The notes: a model not told the origin generated them from the letters alone. DNA of 64,000 nt from an uncultured Pseudoalteromonas sp. (GCA_947493455.1 CANLRB010000011.1:1-64000); one strand, 5' to 3'; positions 42,677 to 53,108 are shown, numbered from the stretch's first letter. Made by a program: numbers and translations.

Positions 42677-43744
42677 TTACAGTTGTTTGGCAATACTTTG
42701 TGCGACAGTTTGCGGCGATATCCAACCACCGCCATTGATACCATCACTGTTGGCGAGTACCAGGATATAACGCTTTTGCTCAGGAAAATACATGCTGTGA
42801 CTCGCGTAGCCAAATGTTGAACCACTCATAGTGATCACATCGTGTTGCTCATAATTTTCGAGTGAGTAGGTATAACTGCCTCTGGTTTTAGTGCCATTAT
42901 TTAGCGTAATGGGCGCCAAAAACTTTGTTAAATAAACATCATTCAGTAGCTGCTTATTCATAAGTTGAGTATTAAAACGGGCTAAATCCTTGGTGGTTGA
43001 AATGAGGTCGGCTGCGCCATAGGCCCATTGCAAATTTATAAAATCATTTTGTCGTGGCGTATCACCTTGATAGGTATAGCCCGTTGCTTTATTTTTAGTA
43101 ATTGAAAACGACACTTGCGATGTAGTCGTCATGTTAGCTGGTTTGAAAATATGTTTTGATAAAAACTCGAGGTAACTTGTTTTACTCGTTTTTTCAATAA
43201 TATCAGCCAGCATGCTATAACCGACATTGCTATATATGATGCGCTCTCCGGGCGCATGTTGCCAGTAGCCGTTTTGAAATTGTGTCATTAAATCTGTTAA
43301 TGATATCGACTCTTGTAACCGCGTGGTTAAAAATTCAGGGCTGTTGATAGGGTCGACCAAACCCGAAGTATGCGACAGCAAATGCTCAATTGTAATGGTG
43401 CCATGCGGCATTTTGATATTCGGGTAAAACTGATTTATTGGGGTATTCAAAGCCAATTTGTCTTGTTGGACTAACAGCAAGGTGGCCACTGCAGTGAATT
43501 GTTTAGTTAATGAACCGATTTCAAATATATGATTTGGTGTCATTGTTACATTGTGCTCTAGGTTTGCCAGGCCACTGGCTTGTTTACAACGAATATGACC
43601 GTTTTCCGCTATCAATGCTGAGTAGCCAACAGAAACGGGTTTGCTAAAACGATTGAGTTCTTGCAACAATTGCGCATCGCTACAAGCGAATAAGTTGCAT
43701 GAAATAAGTATTGATGTATAAAGTAATGCTCGAATAATTCTCAT
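42677..43744 (-). CDS. Exported serine hydrolase, beta-lactamase type
   Basis: The 355-residue protein has a signal peptide (1-20) and a beta-lactamase/D-peptidase domain. SLTK (Ser78-Lys81) is the catalytic SxxK motif, YSN in RIIYSNVGYS the second motif, and ITIEHLLSHTSGLVD is family-typical. Late HSMYFPEQKRYILVLANSDG completes the fold. It is divergent from the CadC-like regulator gene (178 bases between starts), a possible regulator. The substrate is unknown; peptidase or esterase activity is more likely than antibiotic hydrolysis. Confidence 0.82.
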   Translation of the reverse strand: MRIIRALLYTSILISCNLFACSDAQLLQELNRFSKPVSVGYSALIAENGHIRCKQASGLANLEHNVTMTPNHIFEIGSLTKQFTAVATLLLVQQDKLALNTPINQFYPNIKMPHGTITIEHLLSHTSGLVDPINSPEFLTTRLQESISLTDLMTQFQNGYWQHAPGERIIYSNVGYSMLADIIEKTSKTSYLEFLSKHIFKPANMTTTSQVSFSITKNKATGYTYQGDTPRQNDFINLQWAYGAADLISTTKDLARFNTQLMNKQLLNDVYLTKFLAPITLNNGTKTRGSYTYSLENYEQHDVITMSGSTFGYASHSMYFPEQKRYILVLANSDGINGGGWISPQTVAQSIAKQL

Positions 43745-43922
43745 ATGTTTTCTCTTTTTATATTCGTTTGTTAATGACTTGGGCCGTATACCATATCGGC
43801 TTGCTAGCGTGAGTTAGATTACGTGTTGGCTTGTAGAAAAAGCGATACGGGAACCATGATATTGTTCTGATGAAAACTTGATGTTTAATAATTTCAATTG
43901 GTTACGTTTTTAGGCTAAGAAT

Positions 43923-45869
43923 TTGGAACGCTTTAAATTAATCGACTTTGATGTTGATGTTGCTCGCTGTGAGATAGTTAAAGATGGTGTTGTCACCTCG
44001 GTTGAACCACGCGCAATGGCAGTACTTGCATATTTGGCACGTTTTCCAAAGCAAGTAATCTCTCAAGAAACTTTATTTGAAGCGCTTTGGCCGAACACCG
44101 TATTTAGTCCGGGTGCGGTGCAGCGCTGCATTGCACAATTGCGAAAAGCGCTTGGTGACGATGCGCGCAATGCACGATTTATTATCACACATGCAAAACG
44201 TGGTTATAGTCTCGATGTCACCCCTGAATTAATTACAAAGCCCGCGGTCTTTAATAAATTCGCGTTGTTTACTGTTGCGGGCGTCCTCCTTGTCGTGATG
44301 ACGACACTGTTTTTCGTTTGGCACTCAAAACCTTCGGCTAGTAAACCCTTAGGGCAACTCGAACCTTTAACCTCTTCACCACATTATGATTTTTACCCAA
44401 CTTACAGCCACGATGGCCAATCATTCGCGTTTATTCGTCAAACTCCAGCAACGAATCAAATAATTAAACTTGATACGCCTAGTCAACAACGTACTGTGTT
44501 ATTGGAAACTGATTATAACGTTCAATCGATTGCCTGGGGTGATGACGCTACACATCTGTATTTTATGGTGCGTGATGCTACAGATGACTGGGTTGGCAAA
44601 GTGCATGTTGATACAAAAAAAATGACCCGTTTATTTTCAAACCCTAACAACGGTCATTTTTGGCGACTCTTTGTAAAAAACGACAAAGTCTTTTATGTCA
44701 GTGCAGAAGTGCCAATTAATCAAAAACCAGCGACCCAGCTTGCTTATTATGATTTAAATACACAGCGTCACTTTATTTTGTTGCAAAGTAATGAGCAGTT
44801 TACGCCGTATCGGGTGGCCTATTTGGCCTCAAGTAATACGTTGGCTATTGCGGGGGAGAGCAGTGCGAACATAGTCGAGTTTCGTTTGTTTGATATACTA
44901 AGCGGCAAGTTATCACCCCCGTTTGCAACGTTACCGCTCGGATTCACTGAAATTAGCTGGTTCCCAAGTGGCGAAAAGCTATTAGTGCATCATTTAAATA
45001 AGCTCTATTCGCTCAACTTAACCGGAAAATTAGTGCCATTACCGTATACCGGCTATGAACGGATGTTCAATCCGGTCGTATCGCCAATAACGGGTGACAT
45101 TGTGATGTCGGTCACCCGTTTAGATAGCGATCTCGTTATATACAATACAGAAACAGAGCAGACGCAAGTTATTGTCGATTCAGATGGGGAAGACCATTTG
45201 GCGCGATTTTCACCGGAGTCAGATGCGATAGCGTATGTATCATCACGATCTGGTCGCCAGCAAGTATATGTGACTGAGTCTGGTCAAGATAGAATGATTT
45301 TTGATAATCCGAATAATTTACCGATATATCGTGCGCCGGTTTGGTCAAAAAGTGGCGAGCACATTGTTTTTGCGTTTGGTAATGAATTGATGCTTTATTC
45401 GGATCAGCTAAAAAAACTGATTAAACAACCTATGAGACCAAGCTTTACTGCTGTACTCGATTGGTATTCAGATGGTGATCACTTACTTATTTCAACTAAA
45501 GTTGATAACCAAAGCTATTTTGAACGATTGCACATTGCAACGGGAGAACAAACAAGGCTTGTTACATCCGGTGTTAATTTTTCTGCCCGTTTAGATGAAT
45601 ACGACAATCTTGTATTTGTAAAAGGCGATAGGGTACATGCAACAAACTCGCCGTTTAATGGCATGAAGTTGAATACGGATCAAGTGATCCCGATGTCTCA
45701 GCAGCTTGTGTATCACCAAATGGGCTTTTTAACAAAACACAACGAGCGCAGTACACGGCAATTTTCAATACCTGAGTCGTTAACGTCGTTAGAAGATGCC
45801 CGGGACGGCAATCGATTTTTATTTGTGAGACAAACACGGCAAAGCGCAAACCTCATTGTGTTGAAGTAA
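43923..45869 (+). CDS. CadC-like membrane winged-helix regulator with beta-propeller
   Basis: The 648-residue protein begins at a TTG codon; a stop lies four codons upstream in frame, and no later ATG keeps the DNA-binding domain. Residues 1-100 are an OmpR-type winged helix (FKLIDFDVDVARCEI, EALWPNTVFSPGAVQRCIAQLRKALGDDARN). One membrane helix follows (about 113-134), then a periplasmic TolB/PD40 beta-propeller (about 145-640) with repeats such as YPTYSHDGQSFAFIRQ and ARFSPESDAIAYVSSRSG. This is a one-component membrane regulator. It may control the divergent serine hydrolase. Confidence 0.88.
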   Translation: MERFKLIDFDVDVARCEIVKDGVVTSVEPRAMAVLAYLARFPKQVISQETLFEALWPNTVFSPGAVQRCIAQLRKALGDDARNARFIITHAKRGYSLDVTPELITKPAVFNKFALFTVAGVLLVVMTTLFFVWHSKPSASKPLGQLEPLTSSPHYDFYPTYSHDGQSFAFIRQTPATNQIIKLDTPSQQRTVLLETDYNVQSIAWGDDATHLYFMVRDATDDWVGKVHVDTKKMTRLFSNPNNGHFWRLFVKNDKVFYVSAEVPINQKPATQLAYYDLNTQRHFILLQSNEQFTPYRVAYLASSNTLAIAGESSANIVEFRLFDILSGKLSPPFATLPLGFTEISWFPSGEKLLVHHLNKLYSLNLTGKLVPLPYTGYERMFNPVVSPITGDIVMSVTRLDSDLVIYNTETEQTQVIVDSDGEDHLARFSPESDAIAYVSSRSGRQQVYVTESGQDRMIFDNPNNLPIYRAPVWSKSGEHIVFAFGNELMLYSDQLKKLIKQPMRPSFTAVLDWYSDGDHLLISTKVDNQSYFERLHIATGEQTRLVTSGVNFSARLDEYDNLVFVKGDRVHATNSPFNGMKLNTDQVIPMSQQLVYHQMGFLTKHNERSTRQFSIPESLTSLEDARDGNRFLFVRQTRQSANLIVLK

Positions 45870-45904
45870 TCCATTAGTTGGACTTAATTGTGACTGAGCG
45901 ATAT

Positions 45905-45930
45905 TAAAGGCCCGCATTTGCGGGCCTTTA
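45905..45930. terminator. Bidirectional terminator
   Basis: TAAAGGCCCGC (45905-45915) pairs with GCGGGCCTTTA (45920-45930) around a 4-base loop, between the converging regulator and DUF885 genes. The stem is GC-rich with T-rich ends on both strands. Confidence 0.85.
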
Positions 45931-45936
45931 TGGCGG

Positions 45937-47787
45937 TTAATTTAGTTTCTCATTGACATAATCGTCGACGATTTTAGCGAGCACATCAAGCGGCACTGCG
46001 CCATTTTTAAGTACGACATCATGAAATTCAGGTAAATTAAACTTATCGCCTAATTTGGCTTTTGCATTGGCACGGATTTCTAGAATTTTCATCATACCCA
46101 CTTTATACGCTGTGGCTTGCCCCGGCATAACAATATAGCGCTCTATCTCAGAAACAACATCAGACTCAGGCATACCCGTATTTTTGAGCATGTAGTCGAT
46201 TGCAAATTCGCGCGTCCAGCGCTTGTGGTGAATACCGGTATCAACAACAAGGCGCACTGCACGAAATAGCTCAGCTTGCAGGCGGCCTACATTATCGAAT
46301 GGGTCATCTTGGAAACCAAGCTCCCAAGCAACTTGCTCTGCGTATAGCGCCCAGCCCTCAGTGTAGGCCGTAAATGGCGACATGCGTCTAAATAATGGCA
46401 ATCCTTCTGACTCCATACCGATTGCGATTTGGAAATGGTGGCCGGGGATCCCTTCGTGGTAAGCAAGTGTGCGCATGCCGTATTTAGGTGTTGCTTTGAT
46501 ATCGTATAAATTGGCAAAAAACATACCTGGACGAGAACCATCAATAGCGGGCTGCTGGTAATATGCGCCTGGGGCCGTTTTCTCTTTAAACTCTGGAATA
46601 CGGCGTACTTTCATCCCCGCTTTAGGGCGAATATTAAATGCACCATCTAGACCCTCATTAATTTCATCTAAGATTTTTTGATAGTCATCGATAATTTGCT
46701 GACGCCCTTCGTCTGTATCTGGGTAGTAAAACGATTCATCTGCTTTGAGTGTTTCAATTGCAGGGCTAAATCCTTGTGTTGTATCAAACCCTTCGTTACC
46801 TAAAATTTGCAAGATTTCAGTTTGAATACGTGCTACTTCACTTAACCCTGTGTCGTGAATGTAGTCAGCACTATAATCTGTAGTTGTGAAAAACTTCAGT
46901 GTATTGGCATACGCTGCATCCCCATTGGGTAGTTTCCAAAACCCATCATCAGTCGTTGATTTGAGTCGTAATTGTTCAAAATAATCAATAAAAAGTTGGT
47001 ATGCGGGGTGCACAGATTCATTCATTTGCGTTGTTACATCGGCGAGTATTTGCGACATTTGTTCATCAGTGAATGCGCTGTCACCCGACTCGCTCGCTGT
47101 TTTTTGTGCCTTTTCCATTTTATCTTTGAGCGATACATACAGAATGTTTTCATCGATAGGTTTGGCGACAAACTGCTTCATTTCATCGAGTACGCGGTCA
47201 ATCACAAATTGCGGCGGAATAATGCCTTTTTCTTCACGAATTTTTAGGCTCTCTAAGCTTTGTGTAAATTTACGCTTAACTTGCGATAAACGGCTAATAT
47301 AGTTTTGCGCATCTTCCATTGTGTGCACTTGGTGTTGTGCATCCATAAAACTTGGAAAACCGTTTTGAATACCGAATAACTGGTTAACGGGATAGCTGTG
47401 GTAGCGAAACTGCGTACTTTCTTTCGCATAATCAAGTAAGTACAGTGCAATTTCTTTTGACATCAGGTCCGATTTAGATAAATCCGCATCTGCATATTGA
47501 GCCACGCCAGCTCTAACTTTTGGCAATAGCTCAAACATTTCATCTGCTTTGGCAACACTTGCATCGTCTAAATCCGCGTTATGCCCTTTAATTCCGAGGC
47601 TTTCGAGAAAGCCAAGTGATGTTAGCGTTTCTGGACTGTCAAACGCCATTTGTACCATAGTGCGGTCTACATAGGATTTAAACCGAAACGGTTTATCAGC
47701 GTACCATTCATGCGCGATAAATGAGCTGCCCGCGAGGATCAGAATGAGCAGTGCTAACCCCAACCATTTAAATATCTTTTTTATCAT
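45937..47787 (-). CDS. DUF885 family protein (M1-like/gluzincin-type hydrolase)
   Basis: The 616-residue protein has an N-terminal membrane anchor or signal (about 6-25). It matches DUF885 along its length, with the zinc-like motif AYHEGIPGHHFQ and a downstream EGWALYAEQVAWELG supplying the second Glu, plus PGQATAYKVGMMKI near the end. DUF885 proteins are presumed metallo-carboxypeptidases. Its position outside the cytoplasm suggests peptide scavenging. The gene is monocistronic between a bidirectional terminator and the deoxynucleoside kinase region. Confidence 0.88.
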   Translation of the reverse strand: MIKKIFKWLGLALLILILAGSSFIAHEWYADKPFRFKSYVDRTMVQMAFDSPETLTSLGFLESLGIKGHNADLDDASVAKADEMFELLPKVRAGVAQYADADLSKSDLMSKEIALYLLDYAKESTQFRYHSYPVNQLFGIQNGFPSFMDAQHQVHTMEDAQNYISRLSQVKRKFTQSLESLKIREEKGIIPPQFVIDRVLDEMKQFVAKPIDENILYVSLKDKMEKAQKTASESGDSAFTDEQMSQILADVTTQMNESVHPAYQLFIDYFEQLRLKSTTDDGFWKLPNGDAAYANTLKFFTTTDYSADYIHDTGLSEVARIQTEILQILGNEGFDTTQGFSPAIETLKADESFYYPDTDEGRQQIIDDYQKILDEINEGLDGAFNIRPKAGMKVRRIPEFKEKTAPGAYYQQPAIDGSRPGMFFANLYDIKATPKYGMRTLAYHEGIPGHHFQIAIGMESEGLPLFRRMSPFTAYTEGWALYAEQVAWELGFQDDPFDNVGRLQAELFRAVRLVVDTGIHHKRWTREFAIDYMLKNTGMPESDVVSEIERYIVMPGQATAYKVGMMKILEIRANAKAKLGDKFNLPEFHDVVLKNGAVPLDVLAKIVDDYVNEKLN

Positions 47788-47899
47788 TGTTTTTCCTTGA
47801 TTAATGCCTTGCCATTGAAACTATACAATTTTTTTAAGGAAAGTTAACGATAATTTTACGTTCGAGTATGGGAAAAGAAGACCGGTTATCGGATATCGT

Positions 47900-47929
47900 A
47901 AAAAAGCGCGCAGAGGCAAGCTTGCGCGC
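47900..47929 (-). terminator. Terminator of the deoxynucleoside kinase gene
   Basis: GCGCGCA (47906-47912) pairs with TGCGCGC (47923-47929). On the minus strand the stem runs into six T residues (47900-47905), 12 bases past the stop codon. Confidence 0.88.
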
Positions 47930-47940
47930 ATACTGATAAT

Positions 47941-48615
47941 TTAAGCAGTCTCTGCCAAACAAGGGTTAGCAATACTTGGACAGACATCTTTTAATATTTT
48001 GCTGGCAAGCGCTTCGTGACAGCCAAAGTCAGTCCATTCTTGAATAATCAACTGTGTATTGTAGCGGGCACAAATGTGCGGTAAAAACGTATCGTGGCAG
48101 TCAGATAGCAATTGCAAATATGCTTGTGAGGTACCTGCTTCTGCATCGCGCGCACGTTCTACCATGCGTTGATACGAAATAACCGGATCAGACTTTAAAT
48201 AAATAACCGCGCTAACTTGTGGATAATCTTCGAGCTTTGCCTGAATATCATAATAGTAGGTGAGGTCTTGCCCATCAGGACGACACGCTTCAGCAAGATT
48301 AGCCTGACAAAACACAAGATCAGAAAACAATGAGCGTTCGATGATATAGTGAAACTCAGGGTTTAGGTTTTGACAAATTTCGGCGCGTTTATTGGTTATA
48401 TAGCGTTGGAATTCGATACGTCGTGTTGGGTCAATCGTAAACGCGCGCAATAGGCGCTGAAATTCAGGATCAGTGTCAACGTCTTCGATAATGAGTTGCC
48501 AAGGCTGCTGACTTGTTTTGTTCAGCTCCTCCACCAACTTAGGCAATAAAGTTGATTTTCCGACGCCGATATTGCCTTCAACAGCGATTAAATTAAACGG
48601 TTGTTCTACTGACAT
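47941..48615 (-). CDS. Deoxynucleoside kinase family protein
   Basis: The 224-residue cytoplasmic protein has the deoxynucleoside kinase pattern: P-loop VEGNIGVGKST (12-22), EDV (substrate-binding acid after the second strand), IIERSLFSDLVF corresponding to the ERS motif, and a lid-like RMVERARDAEAG. Length and motif order fit the dCK/dGK family. The enzyme would phosphorylate deoxynucleosides for nucleotide salvage, using ATP. Base specificity cannot be read. It is monocistronic with a clear terminator. Confidence 0.88.
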   Translation of the reverse strand: MSVEQPFNLIAVEGNIGVGKSTLLPKLVEELNKTSQQPWQLIIEDVDTDPEFQRLLRAFTIDPTRRIEFQRYITNKRAEICQNLNPEFHYIIERSLFSDLVFCQANLAEACRPDGQDLTYYYDIQAKLEDYPQVSAVIYLKSDPVISYQRMVERARDAEAGTSQAYLQLLSDCHDTFLPHICARYNTQLIIQEWTDFGCHEALASKILKDVCPSIANPCLAETA

Positions 48616-48859
48616 GACTACCTACTATTTGTCATCAATAATTAAAAACGGCCGATTAGATTAACACAGTGAATTTGTTTTGAGATAGCGGAATTTTGAA
48701 TATAGCAATTGTTCGGTTAAACAATGAACAGAGTGCTTTTTAATCGAACACTTTTAATGAGAATGAGCGATGCTTAATATTACATCGTATTACATTTGAT
48801 TAAAAAAACACCGATCGTACGTTAGAATTTAGTAATGTATTTGGTTGGGGTTTTCAATT

Positions 48860-50749
48860 ATGAACCGAGGTGCTCTCATAAGGAAGTGGCTGGTGGTTCC
48901 ATTAGCAATATGCTTGTTGTTAATGCACTGTTGCCTTATCGCCTCTGAGCACCCAGATTTGTATTCCTCACAGTATTACAAGATACCGTTTAACACGCTT
49001 GAACAGCGTCTAGTTGCGCGAATTCAAACAGTTGAAAGCGATATCGTATACCAAGATTTGGCGGCACTTTATATTGTTTATGATAGACACGATAAACTAA
49101 AATCATTGATTGAGAGTAAAGTAAGTCAAGAGACACATAGTTTTTACTTGTTTGCCAAAGCCTATGTTCATTATTTAGATGGTCATTATACCCAAGCACA
49201 GAGTAATTATGAGCTTGCATACCAGCTTGCACTTGAACCGGGTAGTGTTTCTCTAAAACAACGTAAATGGGTGTTGACTGTGGCACTTTATAAAGCCATT
49301 AACGAAGCTTTTTTACAGCGCTACACCACGTCAATAAGGGATTTAAGTGAACTTCGTGAATCGGCGGCGAGTCACGAGTGGCCAATTATGGCCGCGTTCG
49401 CTGACAAGTTACTCGGCGATGTTAATTATGAACTGAAAAATTATAATGCGGCACTTGAGCACTATACGCGGGCAAGTGCAGCGTTGCCAAAAGCAACAGT
49501 GGTTGCGCAGGCTGTTATGAATATGCATCGTGCTCAGATGATCAATATTAACGGCAATACTCTGCAAGCGCTTTCCATTTTAGATACAAGTATTGAAACC
49601 TATTTAGTTTACCAACACACCACCGCCCTTGCCGATGCATACTTGTTGAAGTCGTATTTTTTAACTAAACAAAATAAGCATAAAAAAGCGCTCATTTGGA
49701 TCGAAAATGCAGTTAAATTGCGCGAAATGTTGGCAGGAAAAGCGTCATTAGCAAATGCTTACACACATTTTTCCGGTGCCTTGTTGGACAATGGAGATAT
49801 CGCACGGGCGCTCTATTTTGGCGAACAAGCGGTTGAGCTTGCGAATAGTCGTGACGATTTAGCACTGCAATGGGATGCCAATGTCATTTATGCACAAAGC
49901 TTGTATGCAAACGGCCAATATAAGTTAGCTTACCAGTTTATGAGTGACGGTGAACGCGCTTTACTTAAAAAGGCGCGCTTCGACATTGTTAACGAGGCGG
50001 CGCGGTTAAATAATGACTTTAATTTAAAGTATGAGCAGTTGGAAAACCAAGCTCTCAAAAATGAAAATCAAGTACTTGAAACTGAGCTTTTGCTTCAAGA
50101 TCAAGTAAAACAACGTCAAGATGAGATGATGATCCTGCTGATACTATCACTCGGTGCGTTATTGAGTATCGTTTTTGTGATGTATTGGCTTTATATAAAA
50201 AATAGGCGTTTAGCAACTTTTGATCCGCTAACCAAAATTTATAATCGACGTCGTATTTTTGAATTAGGTGAGCGCGAATTTGCCATGAGTAAGCGCTATG
50301 ATCACGCGTTATCAGTGCTCATGCTAGACATCGATTATTTTAAACAAGTGAATGATACGTATGGTCATGACGAAGGTGACTATGTGCTTAAGTTCGTCGC
50401 TGCATTTTGTCAAGGTCAGTTACGTATTGGCGATTATGTTGGGCGCATCGGTGGTGAAGAGTTTTTGTTTTTACTACCTAATACGGCATTAGAAGACAGT
50501 GAAAAATTGGCACAACGCTTGTGCAATGAACTGCATGCTGCATCAATAAACGCAAATCTGCGAGTGCCTAATATTACCGTGAGTATTGGTGCAGCTCAAT
50601 TAGATGCGCAGTGCAACGAATTAAGTGATTTAGTTAATTGTGCTGATCAGGCTCTTTATTGTGCTAAAGAGTCTGGACGCAATCAAATTAAAGTATATGC
50701 CCCGCATCATGTACCAAAAACGGCCGGCTCACTGGCTAGGATCAGTTAG
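48860..50749 (+). CDS. Diguanylate cyclase with N-terminal TPRs
   Basis: Started at the ATG at 48860, the protein is 629 residues long. It has a signal peptide or anchor (about 8-30), a periplasmic region of tetratricopeptide repeats (about 60-385), a coiled segment (YEQLENQALKNENQVLETEL), a membrane helix (about 422-444) and a GGDEF domain. The active motif is GGEEF (531-535), preceded by an RIGD I-site at the standard 5-residue distance, so it should make c-di-GMP with product inhibition. The TPR module is likely the sensor. A GTG-started transporter follows 97 bases later. Confidence 0.92.
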   Translation: MNRGALIRKWLVVPLAICLLLMHCCLIASEHPDLYSSQYYKIPFNTLEQRLVARIQTVESDIVYQDLAALYIVYDRHDKLKSLIESKVSQETHSFYLFAKAYVHYLDGHYTQAQSNYELAYQLALEPGSVSLKQRKWVLTVALYKAINEAFLQRYTTSIRDLSELRESAASHEWPIMAAFADKLLGDVNYELKNYNAALEHYTRASAALPKATVVAQAVMNMHRAQMININGNTLQALSILDTSIETYLVYQHTTALADAYLLKSYFLTKQNKHKKALIWIENAVKLREMLAGKASLANAYTHFSGALLDNGDIARALYFGEQAVELANSRDDLALQWDANVIYAQSLYANGQYKLAYQFMSDGERALLKKARFDIVNEAARLNNDFNLKYEQLENQALKNENQVLETELLLQDQVKQRQDEMMILLILSLGALLSIVFVMYWLYIKNRRLATFDPLTKIYNRRRIFELGEREFAMSKRYDHALSVLMLDIDYFKQVNDTYGHDEGDYVLKFVAAFCQGQLRIGDYVGRIGGEEFLFLLPNTALEDSEKLAQRLCNELHAASINANLRVPNITVSIGAAQLDAQCNELSDLVNCADQALYCAKESGRNQIKVYAPHHVPKTAGSLARIS

Positions 50750-50846
50750 TTTTCAACCTATCTTAAACAAAAATCACATTATCCTCTTTATAAATTGTCG
50801 TTATATGTGTAGTTTGTATACATTATTCAATTTAAGGTGTTTCACA

Positions 50847-52577
50847 GTGAGTAAACTAAAACGAGCTCCGTTTGGCAGCAGCTTTTTCGTTGCCAATATT
50901 ATGGAGATATTTGAACGCTTAGCCTGGTATGGCTTTTTTACGGTATCGTCGTTATATATGACCAGTCCAATTATACAAGGTGGTATGGGGTTTAATGACG
51001 AGCAGCGTGGCTTTTTACAAGGCATCGTACCATTTTTTATCTACTTATTACCTGCCTTGACCGGCGCGCTCGGTGATCGTTATGGTTATCGCCGTATGTT
51101 GTTGGTTGCGTTTGCCTTGATGACACCCTGTTACTATTTACTTGGCCAAGTTGACAGCTATGGTATGTTCTTTTTGGCATTTATGGGCGTTGCCGTTGGT
51201 GCAGGTATATTTAAACCACTTATCACCGGGACCGTAAGTCATTCAACTGACGACAGCAATCGAAGCTTAGGGTTTGGCATTTTTTATATGATGGTCAATA
51301 TCGGCGGCTTTATTGGCCCAGTTGTTGCCGGTGTTATGCGTGATACCAGTTGGGACATGGTCTTTATCATGGCGGCGGTTTGGATAGCGATTAACTTTAT
51401 CCCGGTTACCTTGTTTTATAAAGATCCAACAGCGGCACTGCGCGCAACTGCCAAACCGAAAAGCTTAAAGCAAACCTTCGTCGAAATGAGTGAAGTACTC
51501 GGTAACGCTCGCTTTGCGCTGATTGTTTTTCCGATATTAATTGCATTTATGTTACCAGGTTCGAAAGTTATTTCAGAACAAAGTGCGTATGTGTTTATTG
51601 CAGTTTGGTTGGTCGTCAATATGGTTTGGAATATGCTTTGTACGCCAACTAATACGCTGTGGTATCGCGAAAAAATTCGTCTAGGTAATAAGCCATTTCT
51701 TATTTTAATTCTTATCCTAAGTGGGTTTTGGGCGGTTTATATGCAAATTTTTACCACCTTACCACTGTTCATTCGCGATTATGTTGATAGCAGCGACCTT
51801 GTGCGGATGGCATATGGGCTCAGTCCTACATTTGGTGAATTGGCCTCGTTTGTTAATGCTGAACAGTTAACCAATGCGATATCGGCGCTACCGAGCAAAT
51901 TTGATTATGCTGAAGCGGGTGTGTTACACAAAATCTATTTAGAGCTTGCCAATTACAATGTACGAGTGCCACAAGAAGTAATAGAAAGCACTCTTTTGCA
52001 GGGCACAGTAATTAGCACAGAGCACGCAGCGACGATCGCGGCGCAATGGGCACAAGATTATCGTCAATTCAAGCCTGAATATATCGCAGCGGTTAACTTT
52101 GGTTCCATCGTATTGTTACAAGTGTTGGTCAGTGCCTTGAGTGCACGGTTTAAAACCTTTTACGTTATTATTGCCGGGACGATGCTATTTGTTGCGAGCT
52201 ATTTGTTGCTGGCGAGTAGTGAAAGTGGCCAGATTATTGGCGGGGCAATCGCGGTGTGGGCGTTACTTATTTTCTCGATTGGTGAAATGATGGCATCGCC
52301 TAAACAAATGGAATATGTCGCAAGTGTAATGCCTAAAGAAAAAGCGGCTATGTATCAAGGTTATCTGTATATGGCATCGGCGATTGGCTTTTTGTTTGCG
52401 GGTAAACTCTCAGGCTGGGGCTATAATAAATGGGGGGTTGAGTCGAACCAACCGGGTCATTTTTGGTTGTTCTGTGCGGCAATCGCAACGCTCACTGCGG
52501 TTGGTCTGTTTTTATTTAATTATTTTGTCGCTCATAAACTTGAACGAGCGCAAACCGATGCTGCTGCAACGGCCTAG
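50847..52577 (+). CDS. POT-like / MFS transporter
   Basis: I start this protein at the GTG at 50847 (AAGG at 50834-50837), giving 576 residues; a longer frame overlaps the cyclase gene and lacks a site. It has 12 or more membrane segments and MFS/POT motifs: FFVANIMEIFERLAWYGFFTVSSLYM (POT-type ExxER), GALGDRYGYRRMLLV (MFS motif A), and GFGIFYMMVNIGGFIGPVVAG. A large insert (about 330-420) is unusual for MFS. Peptide transport is the likely role for the POT group, driven by protons. Terminator at 52595-52625. Confidence 0.83.
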   Translation: MSKLKRAPFGSSFFVANIMEIFERLAWYGFFTVSSLYMTSPIIQGGMGFNDEQRGFLQGIVPFFIYLLPALTGALGDRYGYRRMLLVAFALMTPCYYLLGQVDSYGMFFLAFMGVAVGAGIFKPLITGTVSHSTDDSNRSLGFGIFYMMVNIGGFIGPVVAGVMRDTSWDMVFIMAAVWIAINFIPVTLFYKDPTAALRATAKPKSLKQTFVEMSEVLGNARFALIVFPILIAFMLPGSKVISEQSAYVFIAVWLVVNMVWNMLCTPTNTLWYREKIRLGNKPFLILILILSGFWAVYMQIFTTLPLFIRDYVDSSDLVRMAYGLSPTFGELASFVNAEQLTNAISALPSKFDYAEAGVLHKIYLELANYNVRVPQEVIESTLLQGTVISTEHAATIAAQWAQDYRQFKPEYIAAVNFGSIVLLQVLVSALSARFKTFYVIIAGTMLFVASYLLLASSESGQIIGGAIAVWALLIFSIGEMMASPKQMEYVASVMPKEKAAMYQGYLYMASAIGFLFAGKLSGWGYNKWGVESNQPGHFWLFCAAIATLTAVGLFLFNYFVAHKLERAQTDAAATA

Positions 52578-52594
52578 TTAAATTGGTGAATTTG

Positions 52595-52625
52595 AGGCCC
52601 GTCAATCACAATACGGGCCTTTTTT
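52595..52625 (+). terminator. Terminator of the transporter gene
   Basis: AGGCCCGT (52595-52602) pairs with ACGGGCCT (52613-52620), followed by five T residues. It lies 18 bases past the stop codon. Confidence 0.9.
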
Positions 52626-52711
52626 GATCTAGTTTATCGAATAATCTTGAATTTATTTTGATTTGGCATAAGGTTAAGATGACTCAGGATAACGCAAACT
52701 AGGGAAAGTAA

Positions 52712-53068
52712 ATGGAAACGTTACAAGTCTATAAGCCAATTAAGGCGCTTATTTTAGTGTGTTTCTGCAGCGTATTTTATCATTACTTAGAACTTGGGCT
52801 ATTACCCATTCTCTATATGGTAATGCCTTATATTGTTGTGTTTGTACTTGCAAATCAAACATCTTATAACTCACCGCTTAAAATATACAGTCGCGCAATC
52901 GCCAGTGTTTTTGTCGCGTTTATCGCATTGGGTTTGATTTTTGGCAGTCATTCCAAAGAGCAATTAGATTTTCCAATCGTGGTTGCCGTTTTATTGCAGT
53001 ATGGCGCATTAATGCTGGTTGAAGTGGTAATCGCTTTGCTGATTTATGGCGAGTTTGCGAAAGATTAA
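52712..53068 (+). CDS. Small multi-span membrane protein, unknown
   Basis: The 118-residue protein has four hydrophobic segments (about 13-30, 33-50, 64-82 and 88-112) and short basic loops. AGGGAAAG precedes the ATG. I do not recognise the family. It stands between the transporter terminator and the converging glutaredoxin gene, so it is probably an independent unit in the inner membrane. Confidence 0.65.
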   Translation: METLQVYKPIKALILVCFCSVFYHYLELGLLPILYMVMPYIVVFVLANQTSYNSPLKIYSRAIASVFVAFIALGLIFGSHSKEQLDFPIVVAVLLQYGALMLVEVVIALLIYGEFAKD

Positions 53069-53108
53069 GGTCCAGGTAATTGGACCAAATTTGCTTACTA
53101 AATTGATG

